Source: Ephydatia muelleri (taxonomy: Eukaryota > Porifera > Demospongiae > Spongillida > Spongillidae). From it: a DNA stretch of 64,000 nt. The notes below the pieces were generated by a model. That model worked only from the letters and a program-made list of their open reading frames with translations, had not been told where the DNA came from and did no database searches. Where the stretch lies: positions 9,080,071-9,144,070 of the forward strand of contig JABACO010000009.1 of NCBI GenBank assembly GCA_013339895.1. The letters are read 5' to 3'. How positions within the stretch are numbered: the first letter of the stretch is position 1; every line of letters starts with the position of its first letter. Positions 9,755 to 18,913 of the stretch are shown one piece after another. Made by a program: the position numbers and the translations under genes.

Positions 9755-11135
9755 AAATTAAATAATTGTGAAAGTCGTTCAATTAATTATCGTAGGAGCA
9801 TGATTGAAGAGTAATATTTGTAAAAACAAATATATGTTTTGGCTTCAGAGCTTATGTGCATGGACAGAGTGTTAATAAATGAAAGCTTACCTCATGTATG
9901 GATATGCCCATGCACAGGGATATGCACCATGTAGCCATGTAATTTGGGTGTGACTTGATATACAACTTTTTTTAAAGCTTTACTAAGAGCGTAATCTTTA
10001 AGCTGAACTTGTCCATGTACTTATATGGTGTCAGAGGTCAGAGGTGCTGGAACTGGTCCTGACAGCTTGTTCAAGTGCATGTCATGCAGTCCAGCCTTGC
10101 AAAAAAAAAATTTTTTTTGCATGCCCAATGATGTGCAGAGCAAAATAAAATGATGACTGGGTGGGCACAAAAAGGAGCTGCCAGCCTGACTCTAAAGTCT
10201 CTGCACCTCTGACTGTCACTCTTCAGTAACCATTACAGCTGACACACGTACACACACACAGCTGTATCTCATGCGATACTCTTTGATAGAGTTCCATCAA
10301 GGCTCAGGAGGTACTTGAGAAATCCATTGTTGGGATGGACCTGAGACCTCTTCTGCTGAACGAACCTTGCCACCTCCTTCAAAGGCCACTTCCAACTGCA
10401 GTGGGAATGAACCAAGCAAGTACTTTATTAGGGGATGATAAAAAACACTGAACTCCAGAGTTTTATATGTGCTGGGATTACTGATGGATGAAAGCAATAC
10501 TGAGAATTTAGGGAGGGGAGGGGCGGGGTAGTAAAAGGGTGTGTGGCTTACTAGGACATTAGGTACGCTATGACGATCGTTGGAGACCTGCTGACTCCGG
10601 CGACGCAATGTACCAGGATGCCCGCCCCGTTTTGCCTAGCTTCCTCGATGAACCCAAACGCGGCTTCCATGTGCTTTCCAATGTCGTACGTTTCGTCGTC
10701 TTCTATGCTCATCCTCAGGCAACGGTACCTATCTCCGTAAAGCTCCTCCGTCGTAGCGACATACTGGGCGGCCGCGTTGAGGATGTATGTAATCTGATTT
10801 ATCTCCAGCCGATCCAGATCAGTGGCGTCGTCCACGCTGCCTAGGAACAGCCTAAAGCCACTCCCCTCAAAGCATATCTCAGAGATACTCTTAACGTGGG
10901 GGGATGGAGGTCAGAATGTTATTCGAAGTGAATGAACCCCTGCCTCTTCACAGTTACCTCACGTGGTAAGAAGTGACGCGCGGGAAAGAGTTCTTTCCTC
11001 GTCTTGCTGAGGTCGTCGTCATCGTAGTCTTCGGGCTCCATGCAGATCCAAACCATATACGGATACTCATAATTACACGCCTCAACTGTAGGAAGCTGGG
11101 GGAGGAGCAACGCTGGAGGTGTGACGTAAGCGATC
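9755..11135. repeat. Left arm of a second inverted duplication (partner about 14268-15607)
   Basis: The reverse complement matches about 14268-15607. It includes DUSP copies E and G, the A/T palindrome at about 10100-10120, and the outer flank TTCAATTAATTATCNTANGA. The arms are separated by about 3.1 kb that contains copy F and low-complexity DNA. Confidence 0.85.
10269..11041 (-). CDS. Small atypical dual-specificity phosphatase, copy E (intact, 182 aa)
   Basis: Exons on the minus strand: 11041-10958 (MEPEDYDDDDLSKTRKELFP, 28 codons), 10889-10552 (catalytic) and 10395-10269 (tail). They join in phases 0 and 2; the first acceptor is TTAAG, the others standard. Motifs are GFRLFLGSVDDATDLD, QITYILNAAAQ, IEDDETYDIGKHM and P-loop HCVAGVSRS (Cys123). 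The tail is KWPLKEVARF then VHPNNGFLKYLLSLDG. The acidic N-terminal exon (DYDDDD) differs from copies B and C. It is the intact partner of copy G in the second inverted duplication. Confidence 0.87.
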
Positions 11136-11189
11136 TGATATGTTATTATAATTATAAATTCTGAAAAGGGGGAGTGGTTGAAAACAATT

Positions 11190-11961
11190 ATGGACGCAGC
11201 CACCTCAAATGGTACGACTATTATATCACGCACAGAGCTTGAACATCTGAGAGCCGAATTATTCACCGGTCGACGATTTGGCGGTGAGGTTCGTAAGACC
11301 GTGTAACGCTGTCCATGTCATTCAGCATAAACGCAGCCTTCCTTGTAGGATGAGAATCCATCCGAGGTTTATTCAGAGGAGGGAGGCTTCAGATTGTTCC
11401 TGGGAGATGAGCATGACGCGTGCGACCTCTACTCAAAGAACATCCGGTATGTTCTCAATCTGGTTCCACACGAAGTCGAGACTACGAAGTTGTACGGAGA
11501 CAAGTACAGATGCAAAAGGCTGAGACTGGAGGACAAGGAAAGCTTCGACATATCGAGACACATGAAAAGTGCTCTCGAGTTCATAGAGGAGGCGAGAGTC
11601 GACAGGGCTGCCATACTAGTCCACTGCTCTGCTGGTGTAGCAGGTCCGCAACAGTTGTCATAGCCTTTCTGATGACCTAGTAAGCGACTTCTAAATGTGT
11701 ACATCGGCATGGCAGAGAACCACTGTCTGCGTTCGTTTATTTTGCAGCCGCACGTGGCCTTTGAAGACAGCTGCATCTTATTGCTATGAAAGGAGACCCA
11801 TACTATTACCGAACATAGGTTTCATGGAGTACTTGGTGAAGCTTGATCAGAAACTTCAGAACAGTGTATACTATACTGCACGTTACATCACCGTTGGAGA
11901 ACCTTCGCAACACAATGCACTACATATCGCAATCTTAGTAGTGGTGGCAACAGTATACTAA
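11190..11961 (+). pseudogene. DUSP copy F, frameshifted within the catalytic loop
   Basis: Nearly identical to copy C. Exons 11190-11288, 11349-11679 and 11748-11961. Exon 2 has a 9-bp in-frame deletion (DLSVLDSK becomes DLYSK) and loses one T near 11638 inside the P-loop codons, so HCSAGVSRS becomes HCSAGVAGPQ and terminates. The last exon has lost the usual stop and would read on to 11961 with a different tail (SVYYTARYITVGEP). A single-base sequencing error cannot be excluded. If the T is restored, the gene would encode a phosphatase with a longer C-terminus. Confidence 0.75.
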
Positions 11962-12117
11962 GTAAATGTTTCTCCTGGATTAAGTCATCCGGCATAGTTT
12001 GCAGTACAGCTAGCATTGTTGTTACACGCTGCACGTCATAGTATAGGACAATTTCCGCTCTGTAATTAATCGATAATCACTGGACAGAATTGAGTTGTAC
12101 AGCAGTTCACCAGACCC

Positions 12118-12160
12118 TAGCGGTGATGTAATCCATCCGCAGCTGCGGGAATCAGGGTAT
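12118..12160. mobile_element. Fragment of the CTAGTCTCG MITE family
   Basis: Contains AGCGGTGATGTAATCCATCC and CAGCTGCGGGAATCAGGGT, one arm of the MITE seen whole at 7742-7885. Confidence 0.6.
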
Positions 12161-12199
12161 TGAAATTATAAGTATATGAGTTTTTAATGTACTGTATGG

Positions 12200-12540
12200 T
12201 TCCCTTGCCTTGTCCTCTTCCTCTCCTCAGCCTTGTCTCTGACCTCGGCAGCCTGGTTCAGGCCATGAGAGCCACGCGGGTGGTGGTGGCAGCGGCCAGG
12301 GTGGCAGCAGGCGAAGTGGTGGTGGGGGCACTGGTGCCAATACTGGTGCCGGTGGTGGGGCTGGTGCAGGTCGCGGTGCTCCTGCTGCTTCTGCTGCTGG
12401 TGGCGGTGGGGGCAGCTCTGCTGCTGCTGCTGCTGCTGGCGGTGGGAGCAGCTCTGCTGCTGCTTCTGCTGGTGGCGGTGGGGGCAGCTCTGCTGCTGCT
12501 GACAGAGAGTATAGAAACAAAGTGCAGGGATTTAGTTGTT
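12200..12540 (+). other. Gly/Ala/Ser-codon-rich low-complexity tract, possible terminal exon
   Basis: After a CTCCTCAG acceptor-like site (12231) one frame reads a Gly-, Ala- and Ser-rich peptide ending REYRNKVQGFSC and a stop at about 12540. The other frames are Leu/Val- or Pro-rich, as expected for GGT/GCT repeats. No domain and no partner exon were found, so coding status is undecided. Confidence 0.3.
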
Positions 12541-12595
12541 AACATCACCAACAATTGGTCTACATATTCATGACCTCACAGATAAGGGGAGCGGT

Positions 12596-12756
12596 TGTGT
12601 GTGTGTGCAGTGTGTGTGTGTGTGGTGTGTGTGTGTGTGCAGTGTGTGTGTGGTGTGTGTGTGTGTGGTGTGTGTGTGTGTGGTGTGTGTGTGTGTGGTG
12701 TGTGTGTGTGTTGTGTGTGGTGTGTGTGTGTGGTGTGTGTTGTGTGTGTGTGTTGC
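12596..12756. repeat. GT-rich microsatellite
   Basis: Imperfect (GT)n with interspersed GGTGTG and CAGTGTG units. The cysteine/valine open frames over it are artefacts of the repeat. Confidence 0.9.
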
Positions 12757-12965
12757 CAGCTGTGCTAAAATTCTATTGGTCCACTTTTATCTATTCACGA
12801 ATTGGTCTGCATAACTCATGACCCTACAAAGGTGCCATTGTGCTGAAAGTTCTTTCACGTTCCAAATTAAAAGGTGTTAACAATGTTTACATGGGAAAGA
12901 CCTCCCCTCCAATGATGAATGGACATTTGGAACAGTGACTTTGTCCTCAACATTAATGCTACTTC

Positions 12966-13033
12966 TTCACTAGTGAGCTTGCTTCACTAGTGAGCTTGCT
13001 TCACTAGTGAGCTTGCTTCACTAGTGAGCTTGC
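12966..13033. repeat. 17-bp tandem repeat, four copies
   Basis: Unit TTCACTAGTGAGCTTGC, nearly perfect, with an internal ACTAGT palindrome. It overlaps the 3' end of the unknown minus-strand frame below. Confidence 0.85.
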
Positions 13034-13472
13034 GACACTCATTTGTACATTTCCATTTCAAGGGGTGCATGGTATCCTTATCTCTGTCCCATATCTCCTC
13101 TGCCACTACACACGTACCATTGAGGTCTACTGGAATGGCTCCAAGTTGTTTTGTGTAAGTGTACAAATTAATAAAAAAGTAAGGTTCAGAGCCAGCAGTA
13201 CGATACCCATGCCCAACTAAAATATCATTTTCTTCTAATTTCAATGCACTAACTTCCCGGATAGTTTTTAGCAATGATCCTGCTTTTGCTCTTCGTACAC
13301 TCAGTGCTTTAGAAACCAATGCATCTGCACCAATCTTACTTACTGGCACAGGCAGATCTTGTAACAACCTTTTGAGCTAGCAATGGATGAGACTTACAAA
13401 AGGCATCATTTACTTCACTTAGAAGCTCACTATCCCTACGAATAGCATTTTCAAGACCACCACTATACTCCA
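12987..13472 (-). pseudogene. Unrecognised protein fragment with one frameshift
   Basis: Reading leftward from ATG at about 13472, the frame starts MEYSGGLENAIRRDSELL and, after a one-base shift near 13375, continues LPVPVSKIGADALVSKALS through KAGSLLKTIREVSAL and ENDILVGHGYRTAGSE to a stop at 12987. Normal codon texture and the absence of low complexity suggest a genuine protein remnant. I do not recognise the family. No membrane segment or signal is seen. It may belong to an interspersed element or to a gene broken by the DUSP duplications. Confidence 0.35.
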
Positions 13473-14267
13473 TTAGTGCATGAGATTCGGGTTCATACAA
13501 GGGGTAGAGAAGCAGTAATTTTCAGTGCTCAACCCTGGCAAAGGCAATTAAATTCATACACAGTTGTAGGTTGTACATCAGATAAGGAAGCCTGTTTGTA
13601 CATCAGATTAAGGATGACACCCCAATATTCAATAGACAGGTCACAAAGGAGAAAGGGCTACTGTACACAACAGTTGGGTCACCATGCATGCTTTACATGT
13701 GAAGTGAATGGTTTTGTGCAGATCCCTTGCGTGCGTGCTGTACACGTGTTGCATGCACATCTTCCTATAGCTTTTTAATGCTAGTGCAATCCAACATGCC
13801 ATGACATACCTTTGGGTGGTAGTGTAGTTCGGTGACCCCTGCGATACCGCTTCCTCTCGGCAGCACGTTTAGCCAATCGGACAGCGGGGTCATTCCAATA
13901 CCGATTCCTTTCAGATGCCCTGATGGCAGCTGAATTGTCCTCGTATTTCTGCTATTTAGCGGCGCGGTTCTCCTCGACGTCCTCTTGATATCGCTGCCTT
14001 TTAGCAGATTGCTTAGATTATTTTAGGACTGGGCACGTAAACAGGAATTCGTTTGTTTCTCTAAAAGCACACCGTTTTATGACACGGAACAAACGTCGAA
14101 CTGTAGATCTTTGAGTTCTCGTTCCGTCGCGACAAAGAGATACGCGATCCGTTTCACCGTTGTCCCTCCAGACGCGAGTGAAGTTTTTTTTAAATGATTT
14201 CATCAATCCTCAATCAATCCTATATTGAACCTAGGTACCTGCTGCCGCAGGTTCAGATTTAGACCCT
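13473..14267. other. Spacer between the F copy and the second inverted-repeat arm
   Basis: No recognised gene. 14018-14230 (minus) is the partner of the repeat fragment at 960-1300. A duplicated TTGTACATCAGAT lies at 13571 and 13596. Confidence 0.4.
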
Positions 14268-15607
14268 CCCCCTTACGTCACACCTCCAGTGTTGGTCCTC
14301 CCCCTCTTTAAACAGCTTCCTGCGTGTAATTATGAGTATCCGTATACGGTTTGGATCTGCATGGAGCCCCAAGACTACGATGACGACGACCTCAGCAAGA
14401 CGAGGAAAGAACTCTTTCCTGCGAGTAACTTCTTTCCACGTGAGGTAACTGGTGAAGAAGGAAGTATAGGCGGGGTTCATTAACTTCGAATAACATTCTG
14501 ATCCACAGATTAATATCTCTGAGGTGTGCTTTGAGGGGAGTGGCTTTAGGCTGTTCCTAGGGCGACGCCACTGATCTGGATCGGCTAGAGTTAAATCAGA
14601 TTACATACACCCTCAACGCGGCCGCCCATGAAGTCCTTACGACGGAGGAGTATTACGGAGATAGGTACCGTTGCCTGAGGCTGAGCATAGAAGACGACGA
14701 AACGTACGACATTGCAAAGCACATGGAAGCCGCGTTTGGGTTCATCGAGGAAGCTAGGCAAAAAGGGGCGGGCATCCTGGTACATTGCGTCTCCGGAATC
14801 AGCAGGTCTCCAACGATCGTCATAGCGTACCTAATGTCCTAGTAAGCCACACACCTTTTACTACCCCGCCCCTCCCCTCCCCAAATTCTCAGTATTGCTT
14901 TCATCCATCAGTAATCCCAGCACATATAAAAAATAAAAAAAAATCTGGAGTTTCAGTGTTTTTTTTTTTCATCCCACTGCAGTTGGAAGTGGCCTTTGAA
15001 AAAGGTGGCAAGGTTCGTTCAGCAGAAGAGGCCTCAGGTCCATCCCAACAATGGATTTCTCAAGTACCTCCTGAGTCTTGATGGAACTCTACCAAAGAGT
15101 ACCGCATGAGATACAGCTGTGTGTGTGTATGTGTGTCAGCTGAAGAGTGACAGTCAGAGGTGCAGAGACTTTAGAGTCAGGCTGGCAGCTCCTTTTTGAG
15201 TCATCATTTTATTTTGCTCTGCACATCATTGGGCATGCAAAAAAAATTTTTTTTTTGCAAGGCTGGACTGCATGACATGCACTTGAACAAGCTGTCAGGA
15301 CCAGTTCCAACACCTCTGACCTCTGACACCATATAAGTACATGGACAAGTTCAGCTTAAAGATTACGCTCTTAGTAAAGCTTTAAAAAAAGTTGTATATC
15401 AAGTCACACCCAAATTACATGGCTACATGGTGCATATCCCTGTGCATGGGCATATCCATACATGAGGTAAGAACTCATTTATTAACACTCTGTCCGTGCA
15501 CTTGAGCTCTGAAGCCAAAACAGATATAGCTAATATTTGTTTTTACAAACATTACTCTTCAATCATGCTTCTAAGATAATTAATTGAACGACTTTCACAA
15601 TTATTCT
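14268..15607. repeat. Right arm of the second inverted duplication
   Basis: Reverse-complement partner of 9755-11135. It carries DUSP copy G and the flank with the A/T palindrome at about 15235-15262. Confidence 0.85.
14361..15109 (+). pseudogene. DUSP copy G, catalytic exon with a small frameshifting deletion
   Basis: Exons 14361-14444 (MEPQDYDDDDLSKTRKELFP), about 14507-14841, and 14983-15109. Splice sites match copy E. Exon 2 has lost about 8 bp near 14565 (after FRLFLG), which shifts the frame to an early TGA. Beyond the deletion the domain is intact, with P-loop HCVSGISRS and a full tail exon. With a single lesion, this is either a recent pseudogene or a consensus error. The Gly-Ile-Ser P-loop variant is unique in the cluster. 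Confidence 0.75.
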
Positions 15608-16171
15608 AAACTTAGCTTTCCCCTATCTCCCCACTTTTATAGGACTCCCACATACCCAATCATGCCACACGCATTACTATGACAACTGTTCCCATGGCAA
15701 CTTTTTTTGTGTGGGAGGGTTAACTGGCCAATTAGTGAACACACACTCAGGGGGCATCTCCCAATACCTCAGACACACAAAGGACCTAGTCCACTCCAAG
15801 CCCGTGGGGACCAAGAACTGCTTCCCCACGAACCAAAAGCATTTATTGTACGCCACAAGACTGGAGAAGAGGCAAAAACAACTGGCAACAGTTGATGGCA
15901 GGCTGCCCTCCCACACCTCTACAACAATAGCTCAGTTATAATGTCCCATAGTTACATAAATAGAGATACCCTCCGATTAAACGCTCCATGGTTACACAAA
16001 TAGAGGGCTGACAATCAACAGGATGGCTGCAATACAGAAATACACTTGGGCATTGAACCACAGGTGTTGGAATATCCATTACAAGACAATTCCAAGCTGT
16101 GATATACATACAAAGCAGTATGCACACAAAACGCCCACATCGCTACGTGACAATAAAAACACGCATACACC
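15608..16171. other. Spacer, no gene supported
   Basis: Contains open frames without recognisable motifs. A GGTTACACAAATAGAG-like sequence recurs at about 15949 and 15990. Confidence 0.35.
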
Positions 16172-16835
16172 TCAAGACACAGTACACTTGTGTGATTGAA
16201 TGGTCTTCTCGTGTTCCAACAAGTATGCCACAAAACCTGAGTTTGGATATATCCAAGGTCTTTTCTGGTACACATAATTTGCCGCCTTCTTCAGAGACCA
16301 CTTGTGACTGCACGTAAAGGCAAACAAAGTCTGCCCGTCAAATTTGTTGAAAGGGGTGTGGCTTACTAGGTCATTAGGTAGGCTATGACGACGGTAGCAG
16401 AGCGGCTGACTCCAGCAGCGCAGTGCACCAGGATGCCCGCCTGGTTCCCCCTGGCCTCGTCTACGAATCCCAGCGCCTCGTCCATGTGCTCGGAAATGTT
16501 GAACGTCTCCTCGTCTTCCATGTTCACCCGCATGCACTTGTAGCGGTCTCCGTACAGCTCCTCCGTACGGATCTCGTGAGCCGCAACATTGAGGACGTAC
16601 GTGATGCGCAGCTGATCGAGTATCTCTGTATTTCGCGCGTGATGAGCGGCGCCCAGGAACAACTTGAATCCACCCTCCTCGATGTAAATCTCTGAAGGGA
16701 ACTGATCGGGGTTAAAATGGTTATCTCCTGAACTTGTGCACTCGCGGAAGCGCACACTTTGTCTGTCGTAATCTTGCCTAAATCTTCGCTTGTGATGTCC
16801 CCTGCAAAAAGCTCCCAGCGTAACTTATCTGTCAT
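16172..16835 (-). CDS. Small atypical dual-specificity phosphatase, copy H (intact, 182 aa)
   Basis: Exons on the minus strand: 16835-16758 (MTDKLRWELFAGDITSEDLG, 26 codons), 16701-16367 and 16307-16172. Phases are 0 and 2, as in the other copies; the first donor AAA|GTGTGC was chosen by phase. Motifs are GFKLFLGAAHHARN, RITYVLNVAAHE, MEDEETFNISEHM and P-loop HCAAGVSRS (Cys120). The tail is KWSLKKAANYVYQKRPW then YPNSGFVAYLLEHE. It is the most divergent copy and not part of either inverted duplication, so it may be the older single-copy member. Confidence 0.87.
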
Positions 16836-17019
16836 TTCAGCGCAGAATAACACGTGATAATTGTGTTATACGCCCACGACAAGACAAGTTTTAATTTTAT
16901 TCATTGCGCGCGAGCGTCGGTAAATTAATTTTCCCAGCAGTTATGAAAAGTATGGATGGGCGGAGGCGGAGGGCGGGTAGGGAGAATACAGTTTTTTTGT
17001 TTTAGTTTTAGCTCCTTCC

Positions 17020-17021
17020 TG

Positions 17022-17097
<76 letters not shown>

Positions 17098-17156
17098 GCC
17101 CGTAGGCTGGGGGGGTTCCCTGGGTTCCCGGGAAACCCCCCCCCCCCCCCCCCCCG
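17020..17156. repeat. (GT)n microsatellite followed by a C homopolymer
   Basis: (GT)n at about 17023-17094 and a C run at about 17137-17155. Confidence 0.95.
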
Positions 17157-17361
17157 CAGTCACGGATTAGTTCCCTACACCAAGATGAATATTTATCATC
17201 CACTTTAACTAATTTAACCCCTATTTGTTGTTCTTATAATTAGATTTGTATTGAACGGTTTCGCCAAAAATATATACGCGCGTTTGCCTCTATTGCCACT
17301 TCAGCTTAACTTACTAGCACTGCTCACTGCTGCTTACTCCGTTGTTTTTTTTTTATATGGA

Positions 17362-17866
17362 ATGGCCGAAAACTGTACCAAAAGTGCAGCGACTTTCACT
17401 TTGCCAGAAGGCGAAGCTACTGACTCCAATGGTAGTTTGCAATTGCCCGATGACGATCATAATGTCGATCAAGGGACACGGAATGTTGACCAAGGGGCAC
17501 ATAATGTCACTCAAACTCCAAGTGAAGTAGTGGATGTAGATGTAGATAGTGAACGCCTTCAAAATAGATATGTCCAAACGAAGTCACACTTACTTCAAAG
17601 CACTGCAAATGACATTGGAAGGCTCATAAATGACAATTTACCTCCAGTGAAGTTACACATGCAAGCTATAGGGCTACTACCAGGAGAGAAATATGCATTT
17701 CTTAAGCACAATGCAGTTCCATCACAATCTTATGTTTATCCTACAAGCTATCTTGGTGGAAGGAATCGTAGCTTCCAACGGAGCTGGCTGAGTGAACGCC
17801 CTTGGATGGTGTACAGTGAAGTGTTAGATCTATGGAGTTTTTTGTATAGCTTGTGCTATTTTCTGT
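17362..17866 (+). pseudogene. hAT/ZMYM1-like TTF-type zinc-finger fragment
   Basis: From ATG 17362 the frame reads MAENCTKSAATFTLPEGEA. Near 17770 it reads NRSFQRSWLSERPWMVYSEV, the signature entry of the TTF-type zinc finger found at the N-terminus of hAT-like transposases and ZMYM1-like proteins. The expected cysteines (GVFCIACAIFC) occur in the next frame after 17828, so one base appears lost. The rest of the transposase is absent; a minisatellite follows. It is a truncated element remnant. Confidence 0.55.
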
Positions 17867-18010
17867 TTGTGGTTGTGACGCAAGGGGCGAACATTGTTGT
17901 GACACAAGGGGGAACATGGTTGTGGTGCAAGGGGGGAACATGGTTGTGGCACAAGGAGGAAACGTCGTTGTGGTGCAAGGGGGGAACATGCATGGGTTGT
18001 GAGGCAAGGG
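17867..18010. repeat. Minisatellite, about 21-24 bp units
   Basis: Six or so imperfect units of GGTTGTGGTGCAAGGGGGAA type, directly fused to the hAT-like fragment. Confidence 0.8.
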
Positions 18011-18292
18011 GGAACACAAGGAAAGAAGATAGCAAATCCAATAAATGAGAATGAAAACCATATGATCTGGCTTTTAAAAGAAGTTCATCATGAGAAACCG
18101 AATCAAAGTTTATCAGAAATCATAGTGATTCAGGTCGTATTATGTACAATAATAGTTCCAGGTTTAATGAAAAAGGACCCCCCCCCCCCCCCCAGTTTAC
18201 AACCAGCCTACGTGTGTGTGGCTTTAAAAAAGAAAAAGCCTGGACCACAGTCCCTGTCAATTGTGGTTAATTCAGTGTGTTACCAGAGATAA

Positions 18293-18853
18293 TATATAGG
18301 GGGATTGGAAACACAGGTTATCAACACTAATTATCGCGGTGCATGCGAAGTATGAAGCCATACTAAGACTATACGCCAGCACAGAGATAAATGCACATTA
18401 CAAAAGTTGCTTTCTAAGGCCTTTGGACTTCTGTGTGTTTTTTGTTGTTGGACGTTTTGAACTGTTCAACCCAAGCACTAGCCATTGAAAACCCTCTAAT
18501 GGTTATCCACATGTCAAGTATCATGTGGAATATTGTGATGGTTACTTAGCTTATGTCGCTAAAAAGCGATTCCCTGGGCAATGTAATCCGGCATTTTTTA
18601 CAACTTTTATCAAACAATTTAACAGCTCCGAAAAAGAAAAACGAGATAACTAAACATTTCACAATCTACATACATCGAACTATATTTAGATAGTGGAATC
18701 TATGTGTGTCGACTTTCCTTTCGTAGACGCTCAAAAGGAATTGTAAGATCCCTCTGGAGAAATCCACCCCTTTTCACAAGTGCGAATATCACTTCCTCGC
18801 ATGACCCACATAAATGTATGGCGCACGTGATCAGTTTCCAATCCCCCTATATA
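18293..18853. mobile_element. Short DNA transposon/MITE with 20-bp perfect terminal inverted repeats
   Basis: TIRs TATATAGGGGGATTGGAAAC (18293-18312) and its exact reverse complement (18834-18853). They resemble the GGGATTGGAAACGG ends of the elements at 55219 and 56427. Non-coding inside. Its right end lies 60 bp upstream of the F-box start codon, so it overlaps that gene's promoter. Confidence 0.7.
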
Positions 18854-18913
18854 GTGTTACGTCACCACACCAGGTACCTTGCTGAAAATTATACCGGTAC
18901 ATAAATATACTAC

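Noticed and set aside
12227..12520. Proline/alanine-rich antisense protein
   Set aside because: Low-complexity trinucleotide tract with no motif. Left as a possible Gly/Ala-rich exon on the plus strand only.
17251..18048. Intact 265-aa membrane protein
   Set aside because: The hydrophobic start precedes the in-frame ATG at 17362, and the C-terminal third is a minisatellite. The recognisable part is a frameshifted hAT-like zinc finger.
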